DNA of 64,000 bases from Pseudomonas sp. Q11 (GCF_024494355.1 NZ_JAKNQY010000009.1:124001-188000); one strand, 5' to 3'; numbered from the stretch's first letter, positions 16,461 through 25,032 are shown. Translations and numbers: made by a program. Notes: generated by a model from the sequence alone, not told the origin.

Positions 16461-18104
16461 ATGCAACCTGTCGTCGATGAATACGATTACGTGATCGTGG
16501 GCGCCGGCCCTGCCGGATGCCTGCTGGCCAACCGGCTTAGCGCCAACGCGCAACACCGGGTGTTATTGCTTGAGGCGGGCGGTCGCGACAACTATCCGTG
16601 GATTCACATCCCGGTCGGCTACCTGTTCTGCATCGGCAACCCGCGCACCGACTGGTGCTTCAAGACCGAGGCGCAACCGGGTCTGCAAGGGCGCGCACTG
16701 AGTTACCCACGGGGCAAGGTGCTGGGTGGCTGCTCCTCCATCAACGGCATGATCTACATGCGCGGCCAGGCCGCGGATTACGACAGTTGGGCCGCCGAGG
16801 GCAATCCTGGCTGGGCCTGGAAAGACGTGCTGCCGTTGTTCAGACAGAGCGAAAACCACTTTGCCGGAGACTCCGAGTGCCATGGTGCCGCCGGGGAATG
16901 GCGGGTCGAACGCCAGCGCCTGTCATGGCCAATTCTCGATGCGTTTCGCACCGCCGCCGAACAGAGCGGCATCCCCAGCGTCGACGACTTCAACGGCGGC
17001 GACAACGAAGGCTGCGGCTACTTCCAGGTCAACCAGAAAGCCGGGGTGCGCTGGAACGCGGCCAAGGCCTTCCTCAAACCGGTTCGCCAGCGCCCCAACC
17101 TCACGGTAATGACCGATGTCGAAGTCGACCGCGTGCTGTTGCGTGACAACCGGGCCCACGCCGTCAGCGCCCGCTGGCAAGGCAAAAGCATGACTTTCAA
17201 GGCACGCAAGGAAATCGTGCTGTGCGCCGGCGCTGTTGGCTCGCCGGGTATTTTGCAGCGCTCGGGGATCGGTCCGCGCAACCTGTTGCAACGTCTGGGC
17301 ATTGGCGTGGTTCATGAGCTGCCCGGCGTGGGCGGTAACTTGCAGGATCACTTGCAACTGCGGCTGATCTACCAGTTGGAAAACGCCCGTACCCTGAACC
17401 AGATCGCCGGCACTTGGTGGGGCAAGATGGGCATGGGGCTGCGCTACCTCTATGATCGCAGCGGCCCACTGTCCATGGCCCCCAGCCAACTCGGTGCGTT
17501 CGCCCGCTCGGGGCCGGAACAGGCCTCGGCCAACCTCGAGTACCACGTGCAGCCGTTGTCGCTGGAACGCTTTGGCGAACCATTGCACAGTTTCCCGGCG
17601 TTCACTGCGTCGGTCTGTGACTTGCGTCCGCAAAGCCGTGGCCGGGTGGACATTCGCTCGGCCGACCCGCACGAGGCACCGCTGATCCAACCCAATTACC
17701 TGAGCCATCCCGAAGACTTGCGGGTCGCCGCCGACGCCATCCGCCTGACCCGACGCATCGTCGCCGCCCCGGCGTTGAGCGCCTTCAAGCCGGTGGAATA
17801 CCTGCCGGGACCCAGCCTGCAAACCGAGGAAGAACTGCACCAGGCCGCAGCCCGTATAGGCACGACGATTTTCCACCCGGTGGGCACCTGCCGCATGGGC
17901 CAGGATCGTGACGCGGTGGTGGATGCACAACTGCGGGTCCACGGCGTCAACGGCCTGCGCGTCGCCGACGCCTCGATCATGCCGCGCATCACCTCGGGCA
18001 ACACCTGCTCGCCGACGCTGATGATTGCCGAGAAGGCCGCACAGATGATCCTCGAGGCGGACACCAGGAGCACCACGCCCCAAAAAGAACCTGTCACGGT
18101 CTGA
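16461..18104 (+). CDS. GMC family FAD oxidoreductase
   Basis: A 547-residue flavoprotein of the glucose-methanol-choline family, oxidising an alcohol group to aldehyde. The FAD-binding motif VIVGAGPAGCLLANRLS is at residues 10-26. GMC signature 1 is KVLGGCSSINGMIYMRGQAADYDSWA and signature 2 GAVGSPGILQRSGIG. The catalytic His is in HPVGTCRMG, and the second catalytic position lies in SGNTCSPTLMIAEKA. No signal peptide is present. The substrate cannot be read from the sequence; choline and simple alcohols are common in the family, but choline dehydrogenase itself normally sits with betB and betI, which are absent. The following MFS gene probably imports the substrate. Confidence 0.88.
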   Translation: MQPVVDEYDYVIVGAGPAGCLLANRLSANAQHRVLLLEAGGRDNYPWIHIPVGYLFCIGNPRTDWCFKTEAQPGLQGRALSYPRGKVLGGCSSINGMIYMRGQAADYDSWAAEGNPGWAWKDVLPLFRQSENHFAGDSECHGAAGEWRVERQRLSWPILDAFRTAAEQSGIPSVDDFNGGDNEGCGYFQVNQKAGVRWNAAKAFLKPVRQRPNLTVMTDVEVDRVLLRDNRAHAVSARWQGKSMTFKARKEIVLCAGAVGSPGILQRSGIGPRNLLQRLGIGVVHELPGVGGNLQDHLQLRLIYQLENARTLNQIAGTWWGKMGMGLRYLYDRSGPLSMAPSQLGAFARSGPEQASANLEYHVQPLSLERFGEPLHSFPAFTASVCDLRPQSRGRVDIRSADPHEAPLIQPNYLSHPEDLRVAADAIRLTRRIVAAPALSAFKPVEYLPGPSLQTEEELHQAAARIGTTIFHPVGTCRMGQDRDAVVDAQLRVHGVNGLRVADASIMPRITSGNTCSPTLMIAEKAAQMILEADTRSTTPQKEPVTV

Positions 18105-18120
18105 AGAACAAGCAAGTCCC

Positions 18121-18212
18121 TTGTGGGAGCGAGCCTGCTCGCGATAGCGGTCTATCTGTCACCTAGTAGGTTGAATGTGCTGCCGTCATCGCGAGCAGGC
18201 TCGCTCCCACAA
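18121..18212. repeat. REP pair (BIME), GCTCGCGA class
   Basis: Two inverted REP copies about 40 bases apart lie between the GMC oxidoreductase and transporter genes. If the two genes are one transcript, the element sits inside it and could affect mRNA stability. Confidence 0.9.
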
Positions 18213-18310
18213 GGGGAAACGTTTGAATTCAAGGTATGCAGCAAAACAGGAGACGCTGGACCGGCGTCGACAGTGGAACAACAAAAACAATCACTGTGAG
18301 GGATACCCAA

Positions 18311-19933
18311 ATGTCTGAACATGTTCAGTCCCTGGAAGCCACGCGCAGCGCCGGCACCAGCCAGGAAACCCAGAAAGTCATCTTCGCCTCGTCCTTGGGG
18401 ACGGTGTTCGAGTGGTACGACTTTTTCCTCTATGGCGCCCTGGCGGCGGTGATCAGCAAGCAGTTCTTTGCCGGGGTGAACGACACCACGGCATTCATCT
18501 TCGCCCTGATGGCATTCGCCGCCGGCTTTATCGTGCGGCCTTTCGGCGCACTGGTGTTCGGACGGCTGGGAGACATGATCGGACGCAAATACACCTTCCT
18601 GGCCACCATCGTACTCATGGGCCTGGCGACGTTCTGCGTCGGCCTGCTGCCCAACTACGCCAGCATCGGCATTGCCGCACCCATCATCCTGGTGGTACTG
18701 CGCATGCTCCAGGGCCTGGCCCTGGGCGGTGAATACGGCGGCGCCGCCACCTATGTCGCCGAACACGCGCCGATGGGCAAGCGCGGCTTCCACACCAGCT
18801 GGATTCAGTCCACTGCCACCCTCGGGCTGCTGCTCTCGCTGCTGGTGGTACTGGGCTGTCGTTATTTCACGGGAGATCAGTTCGAAGTCTGGGGCTGGCG
18901 CATTCCGTTTCTGCTGTCGATCGTGTTGCTGGGCATCTCCACCTGGATTCGCCTGAGCCTGCACGAATCACCGTCCTTTTTGAAAATGAAAGAAGAAGGC
19001 AAGTGCTGCAAGGCACCGATCCGCGAATCCTTTGGTAAGTGGGAAAACCTCAAGGTGGTGCTGATTGCCCTGTTCAGTATCAACGCCGGGCAAGCGGTGA
19101 CCTTCTACGCCGCGCAGTTCTACGTGCTGTTTTTCCTCACCCAGTTCCTGAAGATGGATCCGGCCCTGGCCAACAGCCTGCTGATCGTCAGCGTGGTCAT
19201 CGGCGCCCCGTTCTTTATCTTTTTTGGTTGGCTGTCGGACAAGGTCGGGCGCAAACCGGTGCTGATGATTGGCCTGTTGCTGGCGACGGCGTTGTACTTT
19301 CCGATCTTCAAGACACTGGCCCACTACGCCAACCCGGCCATCGACCTGGCGAGCCGTCAGGCGCCGATCACGGTGATCGCCGATCCGGCCACATGCACCT
19401 TCCAGTTCGACCCGGTGGGCAAGGCGCGTTTCGATAGCCCATGTGACAAGGTCAAGACCTTCCTGGTCAAGCAAGGCCTGCCCTACAGCAGCGTCGCGGC
19501 GCCGGCCGGCAGTGATGTGCAGGTCAGCGTCGGTGATGTGAAGCTTGAAGGCTACGACGAAGCCGCCCTGCGCGGTGCGGTGACCCTGGCGGGCTACCCG
19601 CAACAGGCCGATGCCCAGCAGATCAACCGGCCGATGATCGTGGCGCTGATCGTTGCGCTGATCATCATTTCAGCCATGTGCTATGGGCCACTGGCGGCGC
19701 TGATGGTCGAACTGTTCCCGACCCGCATCCGCTACACCTCCATGTCCCTGCCCTACCACATCGGCAACGGCTGGTTCGGTGGCTTCCTGCCCACCGTGTC
19801 GTTTGCCCTGGTGGTCTACACCGGGGACATTTTCTACGGGCTGTGGTACCCGGTGGTGATTACCGGGGTGAGCCTGGTGGTGGGCATGATTTGCCTGCGG
19901 GAAACCCGGAACGTGGATCTGGATACCAACTGA
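18311..19933 (+). CDS. MHS-family MFS transporter with large loop
   Basis: A 540-residue major facilitator of the metabolite:H+ symporter type (related to ProP, ShiA and KgtP). The N-terminal signature SSLGTVFEWYDFFLYGALAAV and the loop GRLGDMIGRKYTF are clear, with the second-half counterpart GWLSDKVGRKPVL. About 100 residues (roughly 355-455) between two membrane segments are soluble and contain two Cys in TCTFQF and DSPCDKV, probably an extracytoplasmic insert closed by a disulfide; this makes the protein longer than the usual 430-450 residues. The ATG at 18311 follows GAGGG. The substrate is unknown, perhaps an alcohol or carboxylate used by the upstream GMC enzyme. Confidence 0.88.
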   Translation: MSEHVQSLEATRSAGTSQETQKVIFASSLGTVFEWYDFFLYGALAAVISKQFFAGVNDTTAFIFALMAFAAGFIVRPFGALVFGRLGDMIGRKYTFLATIVLMGLATFCVGLLPNYASIGIAAPIILVVLRMLQGLALGGEYGGAATYVAEHAPMGKRGFHTSWIQSTATLGLLLSLLVVLGCRYFTGDQFEVWGWRIPFLLSIVLLGISTWIRLSLHESPSFLKMKEEGKCCKAPIRESFGKWENLKVVLIALFSINAGQAVTFYAAQFYVLFFLTQFLKMDPALANSLLIVSVVIGAPFFIFFGWLSDKVGRKPVLMIGLLLATALYFPIFKTLAHYANPAIDLASRQAPITVIADPATCTFQFDPVGKARFDSPCDKVKTFLVKQGLPYSSVAAPAGSDVQVSVGDVKLEGYDEAALRGAVTLAGYPQQADAQQINRPMIVALIVALIIISAMCYGPLAALMVELFPTRIRYTSMSLPYHIGNGWFGGFLPTVSFALVVYTGDIFYGLWYPVVITGVSLVVGMICLRETRNVDLDTN

Positions 19934-19987
19934 GGACTTGAAGCGTGTCCCCGCAGGACTAAACCGCAGGAGCTGCGTAGAGCTGCG

Positions 19988-20130
19988 TAGGAGCTGTCGA
20001 GTGCAACGAGGCTGCGATCTTTCCACTGACAATTGAGTCAAGAGCGAAAGATCAAGATCAAGATCAAGATCAAGATCAAGATCAAGATCAAGATCAAGAT
20101 CAAAAGATCGCAGGCTTCGCCAGCTCCTAC
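19988..20130. repeat. Inverted repeat element enclosing hexamer tract
   Basis: A left arm (GGAGCTG...GCTGCGATCTTT) and an inverted right arm (AAAGATCGCAGG...CAGCTCCTAC) form a second type of pseudomonad intergenic repeat. Its centre holds a tandem hexamer array. Just to the left, AGCTGCGTAG is duplicated (19971-19990). A single half-copy of the third repeat class (GCAAGTTCCCTCGCC) follows near 20145-20162. Confidence 0.75.
20051..20103. repeat. Tandem hexamer (ATCAAG) microsatellite
   Basis: Eight uninterrupted copies of ATCAAG plus a partial ninth occupy the middle of the inverted repeat element between the transporter and receiver genes. It lies outside any convincing coding sequence. Such arrays change copy number by slippage. 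Confidence 0.95.
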
Positions 20131-20182
20131 AGAGCCCAGCGAGAGCAAGTTCCCTCGCCACAAGGTTGCTCAGATCAAACGC

Positions 20183-20590
20183 TCAGTGCACCTGATGATT
20201 TTTCACCGTGCTCTCCACCAGATCCAGCATCTGCCCCAGCGCCCAGGGCTTGGCGATGAACGAGGCGTGATGCTTGATCCCGGCGCTTTCCGGGGTTTCG
20301 AAACCGGACATGATCAACAAAGGGATCTGCGGCCACCGGTCGCCAGTCAGGTTGGCCAGATCGGCACCATCCAGCTTGCCCGGCATGGTGATATCGGTGA
20401 GTAACAAGTCCACCTCGCCAGCGCTCCGCTCAAGGAACTCCAGCGCCGCATCGGCGCTTTCCCTAGGTTCAACGACAAAGCCCTCGTCCTGCAGGATTTC
20501 GCACAGAAATTCCAGAATGGTCTGATCATCTTCAACGACGAGAATCAAACGTGTGGTCGCCTGTCCGTTGCCCTTTGGCATCGAATTCAT
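20183..20590 (-). CDS. Stand-alone response regulator receiver
   Basis: A 135-residue CheY-like receiver with no output domain. The acidic pocket is in LVVEDDQTI (about residues 17-25), the phospho-acceptor Asp in DLLLTDITMPG (about 66), the conserved Ser/Thr in LIMSGFETP and the Lys in FIAKPWALGQM. It resembles the receiver domains attached to hybrid kinases such as the one at 7.3-9.5 kb, which could phosphorylate it in trans; this is inference. The ATG at 20590 lies 11 bases from AAGGAG. No kinase gene adjoins it. Confidence 0.88.
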   Translation of the reverse strand: MNSMPKGNGQATTRLILVVEDDQTILEFLCEILQDEGFVVEPRESADAALEFLERSAGEVDLLLTDITMPGKLDGADLANLTGDRWPQIPLLIMSGFETPESAGIKHHASFIAKPWALGQMLDLVESTVKNHQVH

Positions 20591-20744
20591 GTAAGTGACT
20601 CTCCTTGACCCCATAAACGTTCTTTGCGGTTTCAGCCGCTCTGCAAGTTATGAGCGATGCCCTGGCGAGAAATTCATTCTACGTGCGAATACACCGCCGA
20701 ACGTTGCACCAGCCCCCTTGATGCAACGCACCGCAACGTTTTAT

Positions 20745-20760
20745 CTGTATATCCATACAG
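20745..20760 (+). promoter_or_regulatory. Canonical SOS (LexA1) box upstream of topB
   Basis: CTGTATATCCATACAG fits CTGT-N8-ACAG exactly and is embedded in a longer palindrome with 13-base arms (GTTTTATCTGTAT / ATACAGATAAAAC, 20739-20768). It lies 73 bases before the topB start and 155 bases from the receiver gene start on the other strand. Binding by the housekeeping LexA is inferred from the consensus. Confidence 0.75.
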
Positions 20761-20832
20761 ATAAAACTTGCTCAGACGCCCATCCATGACCATGCTACAG
20801 CCCCATGAAATCTGCTTAGGAAAAAGGGCGCT

Positions 20833-22779
20833 ATGCAGCTGTACCTGTGTGAAAAACCGTCCCAGGCCAAGGACATCGCTGCCGTGCTCGGTGCCACGCG
20901 GCGCGGTGACGGTTGCTGGCTGGGCGCGAACGTCACGGTCACCTGGTGCATCGGCCATCTGCTGGAGACCGCCCCGCCCGACGCCTACGATGCCCGCTAC
21001 AAGCGCTGGGTACTGGCAGACCTGCCTATCGTGCCGACCCAGTGGAAAATGACGGTCAAGCCGAAAACCGCCGGCCAGTACAAGGCGGTCAAGCGCCTGT
21101 TGGGAGAAGCCAAGTCGCTGGTCATCGCCACCGACGCCGACCGTGAAGGCGAAATGATCGCCCGGGAACTGGTGGAGCATTGCCGCTATCGCGGGCCGAT
21201 CCAGCGGCTGTGGCTGTCAGCCCTGGACGAAGCGTCGATCCGCAAGGCCCTCGCCGCCCTCAAGCCGGGCGCCGAAACCTTCAACCTCTACCATTCGGCC
21301 CTCGGCCGCTCCCGGGCCGACTGGCTGATCGGCATGAACATGAGCCGCCTGTTCACACTGCTCGGGCGCCAGTCCGGTTATCAGGGCGTGCTGCCGGTAG
21401 GCCGCGTGCAGACACCCACCCTGCGACTGGTGGTGGATCGCGACCGCAGCATCGCCAACTTCGTGCCGGTCGCCTATTGGGCCATCGACGTGCAGCTCAG
21501 CCACGCAGGCACCGCCTTTACCGCCCAGTGGCGCGCCGCCCCGGATGCTTGCGACGACCAGGAGCGTTGCCTGAACCAGGCCCTGGCCCGCGACGCCGCC
21601 CAGGCCATGGGTAACGCCGCTACCGCCCGGGTGATGAAAGTGCGCACCGAGCGCCTGCGCGAAGCGGCGCCGTTGCCGTTCGACCTGGGTACCCTGCAGG
21701 AGGTCTGCTCGAAGAAACTCGGCCTGGGTGCCCAGGAGACCCTGGACATTGCCCAGTCGCTGTACGAGACCTACAAGCTCATCACCTATCCGCGCAGCGA
21801 TTGCGGTTTTTTGCCTTTGAGCCAGCACAGCGAAGCTGCGGCCATCCTCGCCGCCCTCGCCCAGGCCGATCCGGGTCTTGCGCCACTGCGCGAGCACTTG
21901 CAGCCGCAGCGCAAATCCCGGGCCTGGAACGACGCCAAGGTCAGCGCCCACCATGGCATCATCCCTACCGCGGCGGCGAAGAACCTCGACAAGCTTGCCG
22001 GCAAGCAGCGGGCCGTCTATACGCTGATACGGGCGCGATACCTGGCGCAGTTCCTGCCCAACCACGAATACGACCGGACCCAGGCCGACTTCGACTGCGC
22101 CGCCCAGGCACTGCGGGCCGTGGGCAAGCAGATCGTCGAACCCGGCTGGAAGCGCGCCCTGCCCGAAGCGCTGGCCCCAGCGCGAGGCCGTGAAGCACCG
22201 GCACCACAAACCTTGCCGGCCCTGATCGAAGGTCACGACTGCGCCGTCGACGAGGTGAAACCCAAGGACCTGTGGACCCAACCCCCCAAGCCGTTCACCG
22301 AGGGCGACCTGATCAAGGCAATGAAGAACGTTGCCCGACTGGTGGAGGATCCGCTGCTCAAGCAAAAGCTCAAGGACACCACCGGCATCGGCACCGAAGC
22401 GACCCGGGCCTCGATCATCCAGGGCCTGCTTGACCGCGGTTACCTGGTGAAAAACGGCAAGGCCTTGTCCGCGACACCGGCGGCCTTCAGCCTGATCGAT
22501 GCGGTGCCCCGTGCCATCGCCGATCCAGGCACCACCGCCATCTGGGAGCAGGCGCTGGACATGGTGCAAAACGGTGAGATGAGCCTGGAAGAATTCGTGA
22601 CCCGCCAGGCCGCCTGGATGAGCAAACACATCGCCCGCTGCCAGGGCATGAGCCTGACCATCAGCGGTCCGGCCAGCCCCGCCGGTCGTGGTGCTACCCC
22701 ATGGAAAAGCAAACGCAAGCCAGCCAAGCGCAAGGCCGGCGGTACACCGCGCAAGACGAGCAAAGCCAAGGCGACCTGA
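20833..22779 (+). CDS. topB: DNA topoisomerase III
   Basis: A 648-residue type IA topoisomerase that decatenates replicating DNA and resolves recombination intermediates, usually with RecQ. The TOPRIM domain begins at residue 1 with LYLCEKPSQAKDIAAVLG (catalytic Glu) and contains the metal-binding DADREGEMIA (about 104-113). The nucleophilic Tyr is in KLITYPRSDCGFLP (about 320), and HHGIIPT follows. The basic tail (KSKRKPAKRKAGGTPRKTSKAKAT) probably binds DNA. The upstream SOS box suggests damage induction. Confidence 0.94.
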   Translation: MQLYLCEKPSQAKDIAAVLGATRRGDGCWLGANVTVTWCIGHLLETAPPDAYDARYKRWVLADLPIVPTQWKMTVKPKTAGQYKAVKRLLGEAKSLVIATDADREGEMIARELVEHCRYRGPIQRLWLSALDEASIRKALAALKPGAETFNLYHSALGRSRADWLIGMNMSRLFTLLGRQSGYQGVLPVGRVQTPTLRLVVDRDRSIANFVPVAYWAIDVQLSHAGTAFTAQWRAAPDACDDQERCLNQALARDAAQAMGNAATARVMKVRTERLREAAPLPFDLGTLQEVCSKKLGLGAQETLDIAQSLYETYKLITYPRSDCGFLPLSQHSEAAAILAALAQADPGLAPLREHLQPQRKSRAWNDAKVSAHHGIIPTAAAKNLDKLAGKQRAVYTLIRARYLAQFLPNHEYDRTQADFDCAAQALRAVGKQIVEPGWKRALPEALAPARGREAPAPQTLPALIEGHDCAVDEVKPKDLWTQPPKPFTEGDLIKAMKNVARLVEDPLLKQKLKDTTGIGTEATRASIIQGLLDRGYLVKNGKALSATPAAFSLIDAVPRAIADPGTTAIWEQALDMVQNGEMSLEEFVTRQAAWMSKHIARCQGMSLTISGPASPAGRGATPWKSKRKPAKRKAGGTPRKTSKAKAT

Positions 22780-22810
22780 GTCGGGAAGCAGAACTCAGCG
22801 ATGCTCCCCT

Positions 22811-22942
22811 GTGGCGAGGGAGCTTGCTCCCGCTGGGCTGCACAGCAGCCCCACAATCCTGAAGACGCAACGAAAACTGAAGCCTGAAGGCTTGGTTTTA
22901 AGGGCCGCTTCGCGCCCCAGCGGGAGCAAGCTCCCTCGCCAC
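22811..22942. repeat. REP pair, GGCGAGGGAGC class
   Basis: Two inverted copies of a second REP class (GTGGCGAGGGAGCTTGCTCC and its complement) about 90 bases apart, starting 31 bases after topB. The spacer holds a GGGCTGC/GCAGCCC hairpin. Confidence 0.85.
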
Positions 22943-22949
22943 GGAGGTT

Positions 22950-23471
22950 GGCTCAGCCAAATTTTTCATACCCAAACCATTTTGTCCGACAATATGTAGT
23001 GCTAAAAAATATTCACTACAAAACCGTTGACGCCTCCGATTTGGCCTTGCATGATGCAGACGTCTCCCCGATCGGGAGTACAGGTAAATGCTTGAGCAAG
23101 CTCGTCTGACCGCCGAGCTGTTTTTTGGATAAGGGACTGCCCACAAGGCAGATTGAAGGTGCTGACCTGGCATGACCGTCCGGTGACAAGGACGAGAAAC
23201 GTCGGCGAAGATCCTCATGACGCGCGTGGTCGACCCTCGAAGTTGACAATGCCTGAAGGTTTTTCGCTGTTTCTCTTCGTTGTAGCGCATTTGCGTAGCA
23301 GCCCTTCGATAACACTACACAACCGATGCACGACCCCGTCGAAGTACGACGGACGAGCGCTGACGGCCTGGTTTCGGTGCTAGCCATACAGCACTGGGCA
23401 GGCACTTACCGAAAGAAGCGAAGTTTTGCGAACCACCAGACAGATCAACCAAATGGTCAAGGGGCTTACAC
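22950..23471 (+). other. Non-coding gap, possible small RNA
   Basis: No convincing coding sequence was found in these 520 bases; the long frames have poor composition and no start signals. It contains an inverted repeat GTAGTG-N12-CACTAC (22996-23019), a CTCCCGATCGGGAG-like palindrome near 23074-23088, and an intrinsic terminator at 23099-23126. A transcript ending there would be an independent short RNA of roughly 100-150 bases. The remainder, to 23471, is probably the promoter and leader of the next gene; TTGACA occurs near 23243. Confidence 0.4.
23099..23126 (+). terminator. Intrinsic terminator inside non-coding gap
   Basis: AGCTCG pairs with CGAGCT around a nine-base loop and is followed by GTTTTTT. 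It is not at the end of any recognised gene: the nearest upstream gene on this strand, topB, ends 320 bases earlier. Confidence 0.65.
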
Positions 23472-23801
23472 ATGAATCTGAATAATCAACCATCTATTGA
23501 TGAACTGGCTCGCATGTTCGCAGCACACAAAGACACCCTGGACAGCCACATCCTGTGGATCAGCAAGAATGGCCAGGTCCATATGGACTGCCTGTCGCCG
23601 TTCACCCAGGAAGACGAATTCGAGAAGAACCGGCAAGACCTGTGTGCCCGGCTGAAGATGTATCGTCGTGGCCAGGGCTACGTAGGCAAGAAGGCGGCGG
23701 CCGACAAAGACTTCATGGGTCGCGTGTTGCAAACGCTGACCCAGGCGTGGCAATCGATGCACAATACCTCTGAAGTTCGGGTCATCGACCGCCTCTGCTG
23801 A
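23472..23801 (+). CDS. Conserved hypothetical protein, 109 aa
   Basis: A 109-residue soluble protein that I do not recognise as a named family. It is Lys/Asp/Gln-rich with a predicted mixed alpha/beta pattern: a first helix SIDELARMFAAHKDTLD, a strand-like HILWISKNGQVHMDCLS, and a C-terminal helix GRVLQTLTQAWQSM. There are two Cys and no signal peptide or membrane segment. The ATG follows AAGGGGC by six bases. It has its own bidirectional terminator and a long upstream non-coding region, suggesting complex regulation. I assign no function. Confidence 0.75.
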   Translation: MNLNNQPSIDELARMFAAHKDTLDSHILWISKNGQVHMDCLSPFTQEDEFEKNRQDLCARLKMYRRGQGYVGKKAAADKDFMGRVLQTLTQAWQSMHNTSEVRVIDRLC

Positions 23802-23816
23802 TCGCGCTTAAAACAA

Positions 23817-23850
23817 AGGCCCGTTCCTGATTGGAACGGGCCCTTTTTTT
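23817..23850. terminator. Bidirectional terminator between convergent genes
   Basis: GGCCCGTTCC pairs with GGAACGGGCC around TGATT, with a T-run on the plus side and an interrupted T-run on the minus side. It serves the hypothetical gene at 23472 and the convergent glutaminase gene. Confidence 0.9.
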
Positions 23851-23855
23851 GGGCG

Positions 23856-24764
23856 TTAAAACACCGACCAGCCGATCCGTTGGCTGAGCAATTCCAGCGC
23901 CGCCATGCCTGCCAGGGAATTGCCGGCGACATTGAGTTCCGGCGACCAGACGCACACCGTGAAACGCCCCGGCACCACGGCAACAATCCCGCCGCCCACC
24001 CCGCTCTTGCCCGGCAGGCCAACGCGATAGGCAAAATTGCCGGCCTCATCGTACAGCCCACTGGTGGCCATGATGGAATTGACCTGCTGGGTCTGGCGGG
24101 CACTCAGGATCTGTTCGCCGCTGTGTTTGCAGAACCCGTCGTTGGCCAGGAAGCAGAATGCTCGGGCCAGGTCGATGCAACTCATGCGCAATGCGCAGTG
24201 ACTGAAGTAGCTGCGCAGCACTGCCTCCACGTCGTTATGAAAATTGCCGAAGGATTGCATCAGGTAGGCCATCGCCGCATTGCGGGCGCGGTGCTGGTAT
24301 TCCGACTCAGCGACCTTGCCGTCGACCATGACCTGCGGATTGCCCGACAGGCGTCGTACGAAATCGCGCATCGAAAGGGCTGGTGCGGCGAAACGCGACT
24401 GGTTGATGTCACAGATCACCAAGGCACCGGCGTTGATGAACGGGTTGCGCGGTCGACCGCGTTCGAACTCCAGTTGCACCAAAGAATTGAAGGGCTGGCC
24501 GGACGGCTCATGGCCCAATCGCTCCCAGATTGCCTCACCGGAATGGCCGATGGCCTGCACCAGGCTGAAAACCTTGGAAATACTCTGCACCGAAAACGGC
24601 GTTTCGGCGTCGCCTGAGCAATACATCTCGCCGTCGTTGCCGTAGACGGCGATGCCCAACTGATTGGCCGCAACGGTGCCCAGGGCTGGAATGTAGTCGG
24701 CCACCTTACCCTGACCTATCAGGGGGCGAACCGCATCGAGGATCTCGTTCAACAATGCTTGCAT
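23856..24764 (-). CDS. glsA: Glutaminase
   Basis: A 302-residue serine-dependent glutaminase of the beta-lactamase-like fold, converting glutamine to glutamate and ammonia. The catalytic SxxK is in [12 protein letters not shown] (about residues 57-68), followed by [10 protein letters not shown] (about 107), and the C-terminal [12 protein letters not shown] loop, all diagnostic. There is no signal peptide, so it is cytoplasmic. The length matches the family. It stands alone in its own transcription unit. Roles in nitrogen supply or acid resistance are known for relatives. Confidence 0.94.
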   Translation of the reverse strand: MQALLNEILDAVRPLIGQGKVADYIPALGTVAANQLGIAVYGNDGEMYCSGDAETPFSVQSISKVFSLVQAIGHSGEAIWERLGHEPSGQPFNSLVQLEFERGRPRNPFINAGALVICDINQSRFAAPALSMRDFVRRLSGNPQVMVDGKVAESEYQHRARNAAMAYLMQSFGNFHNDVEAVLRSYFSHCALRMSCIDLARAFCFLANDGFCKHSGEQILSARQTQQVNSIMATSGLYDEAGNFAYRVGLPGKSGVGGGIVAVVPGRFTVCVWSPELNVAGNSLAGMAALELLSQRIGWSVF

Positions 24765-24867
24765 GTGCGCATGGGTCCGGTCATTCCCCGTTCGAGTGCG
24801 GGGATACAGACGCTAGACGCTGATGGGGGCGATCAGAGCACACTCAACATCTGTTGCGAGGCGATCC

Positions 24868-24953
24868 GTGGGAGCAAAGCTTGCTCGCGATGAAGCTCAC
24901 GCGGTTTGTCTGGAACCGAGTCGGCTGCTTCGCGGGCAAGCCTTGCTCCCACA
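24868..24953. repeat. REP pair, divergent variant
   Basis: Inverted copies GTGGGAGCAAAGCTTGCTCGCGA and CGCGGGCAAGCCTTGCTCCCAC flank about 40 bases. Each carries a base insertion relative to the main class. It lies upstream of glsA. Confidence 0.8.
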
Positions 24954-25032
24954 CAATTCATGAGATTTCGCGGGCGCTTGTCATCAAATCGAGCGGTCTA
25001 TAGTTGAAGGGATCAATCGGCAGGAGACATCG

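Noticed and set aside
16923..18083. Open frame of 386 codons opposite the GMC oxidoreductase
   Set aside because: Antisense to a gene with clear GMC signatures; composition (Gln/Arg/His-rich) is typical of shadow frames.
20051..20103. CRISPR-like array
   Set aside because: The repeat unit is only six bases with no spacers, so it is a microsatellite and not a CRISPR array.
21217..22629. Open frame of 470 codons opposite topB
   Set aside because: Shadow of topB; no ribosome site and no recognisable domain.
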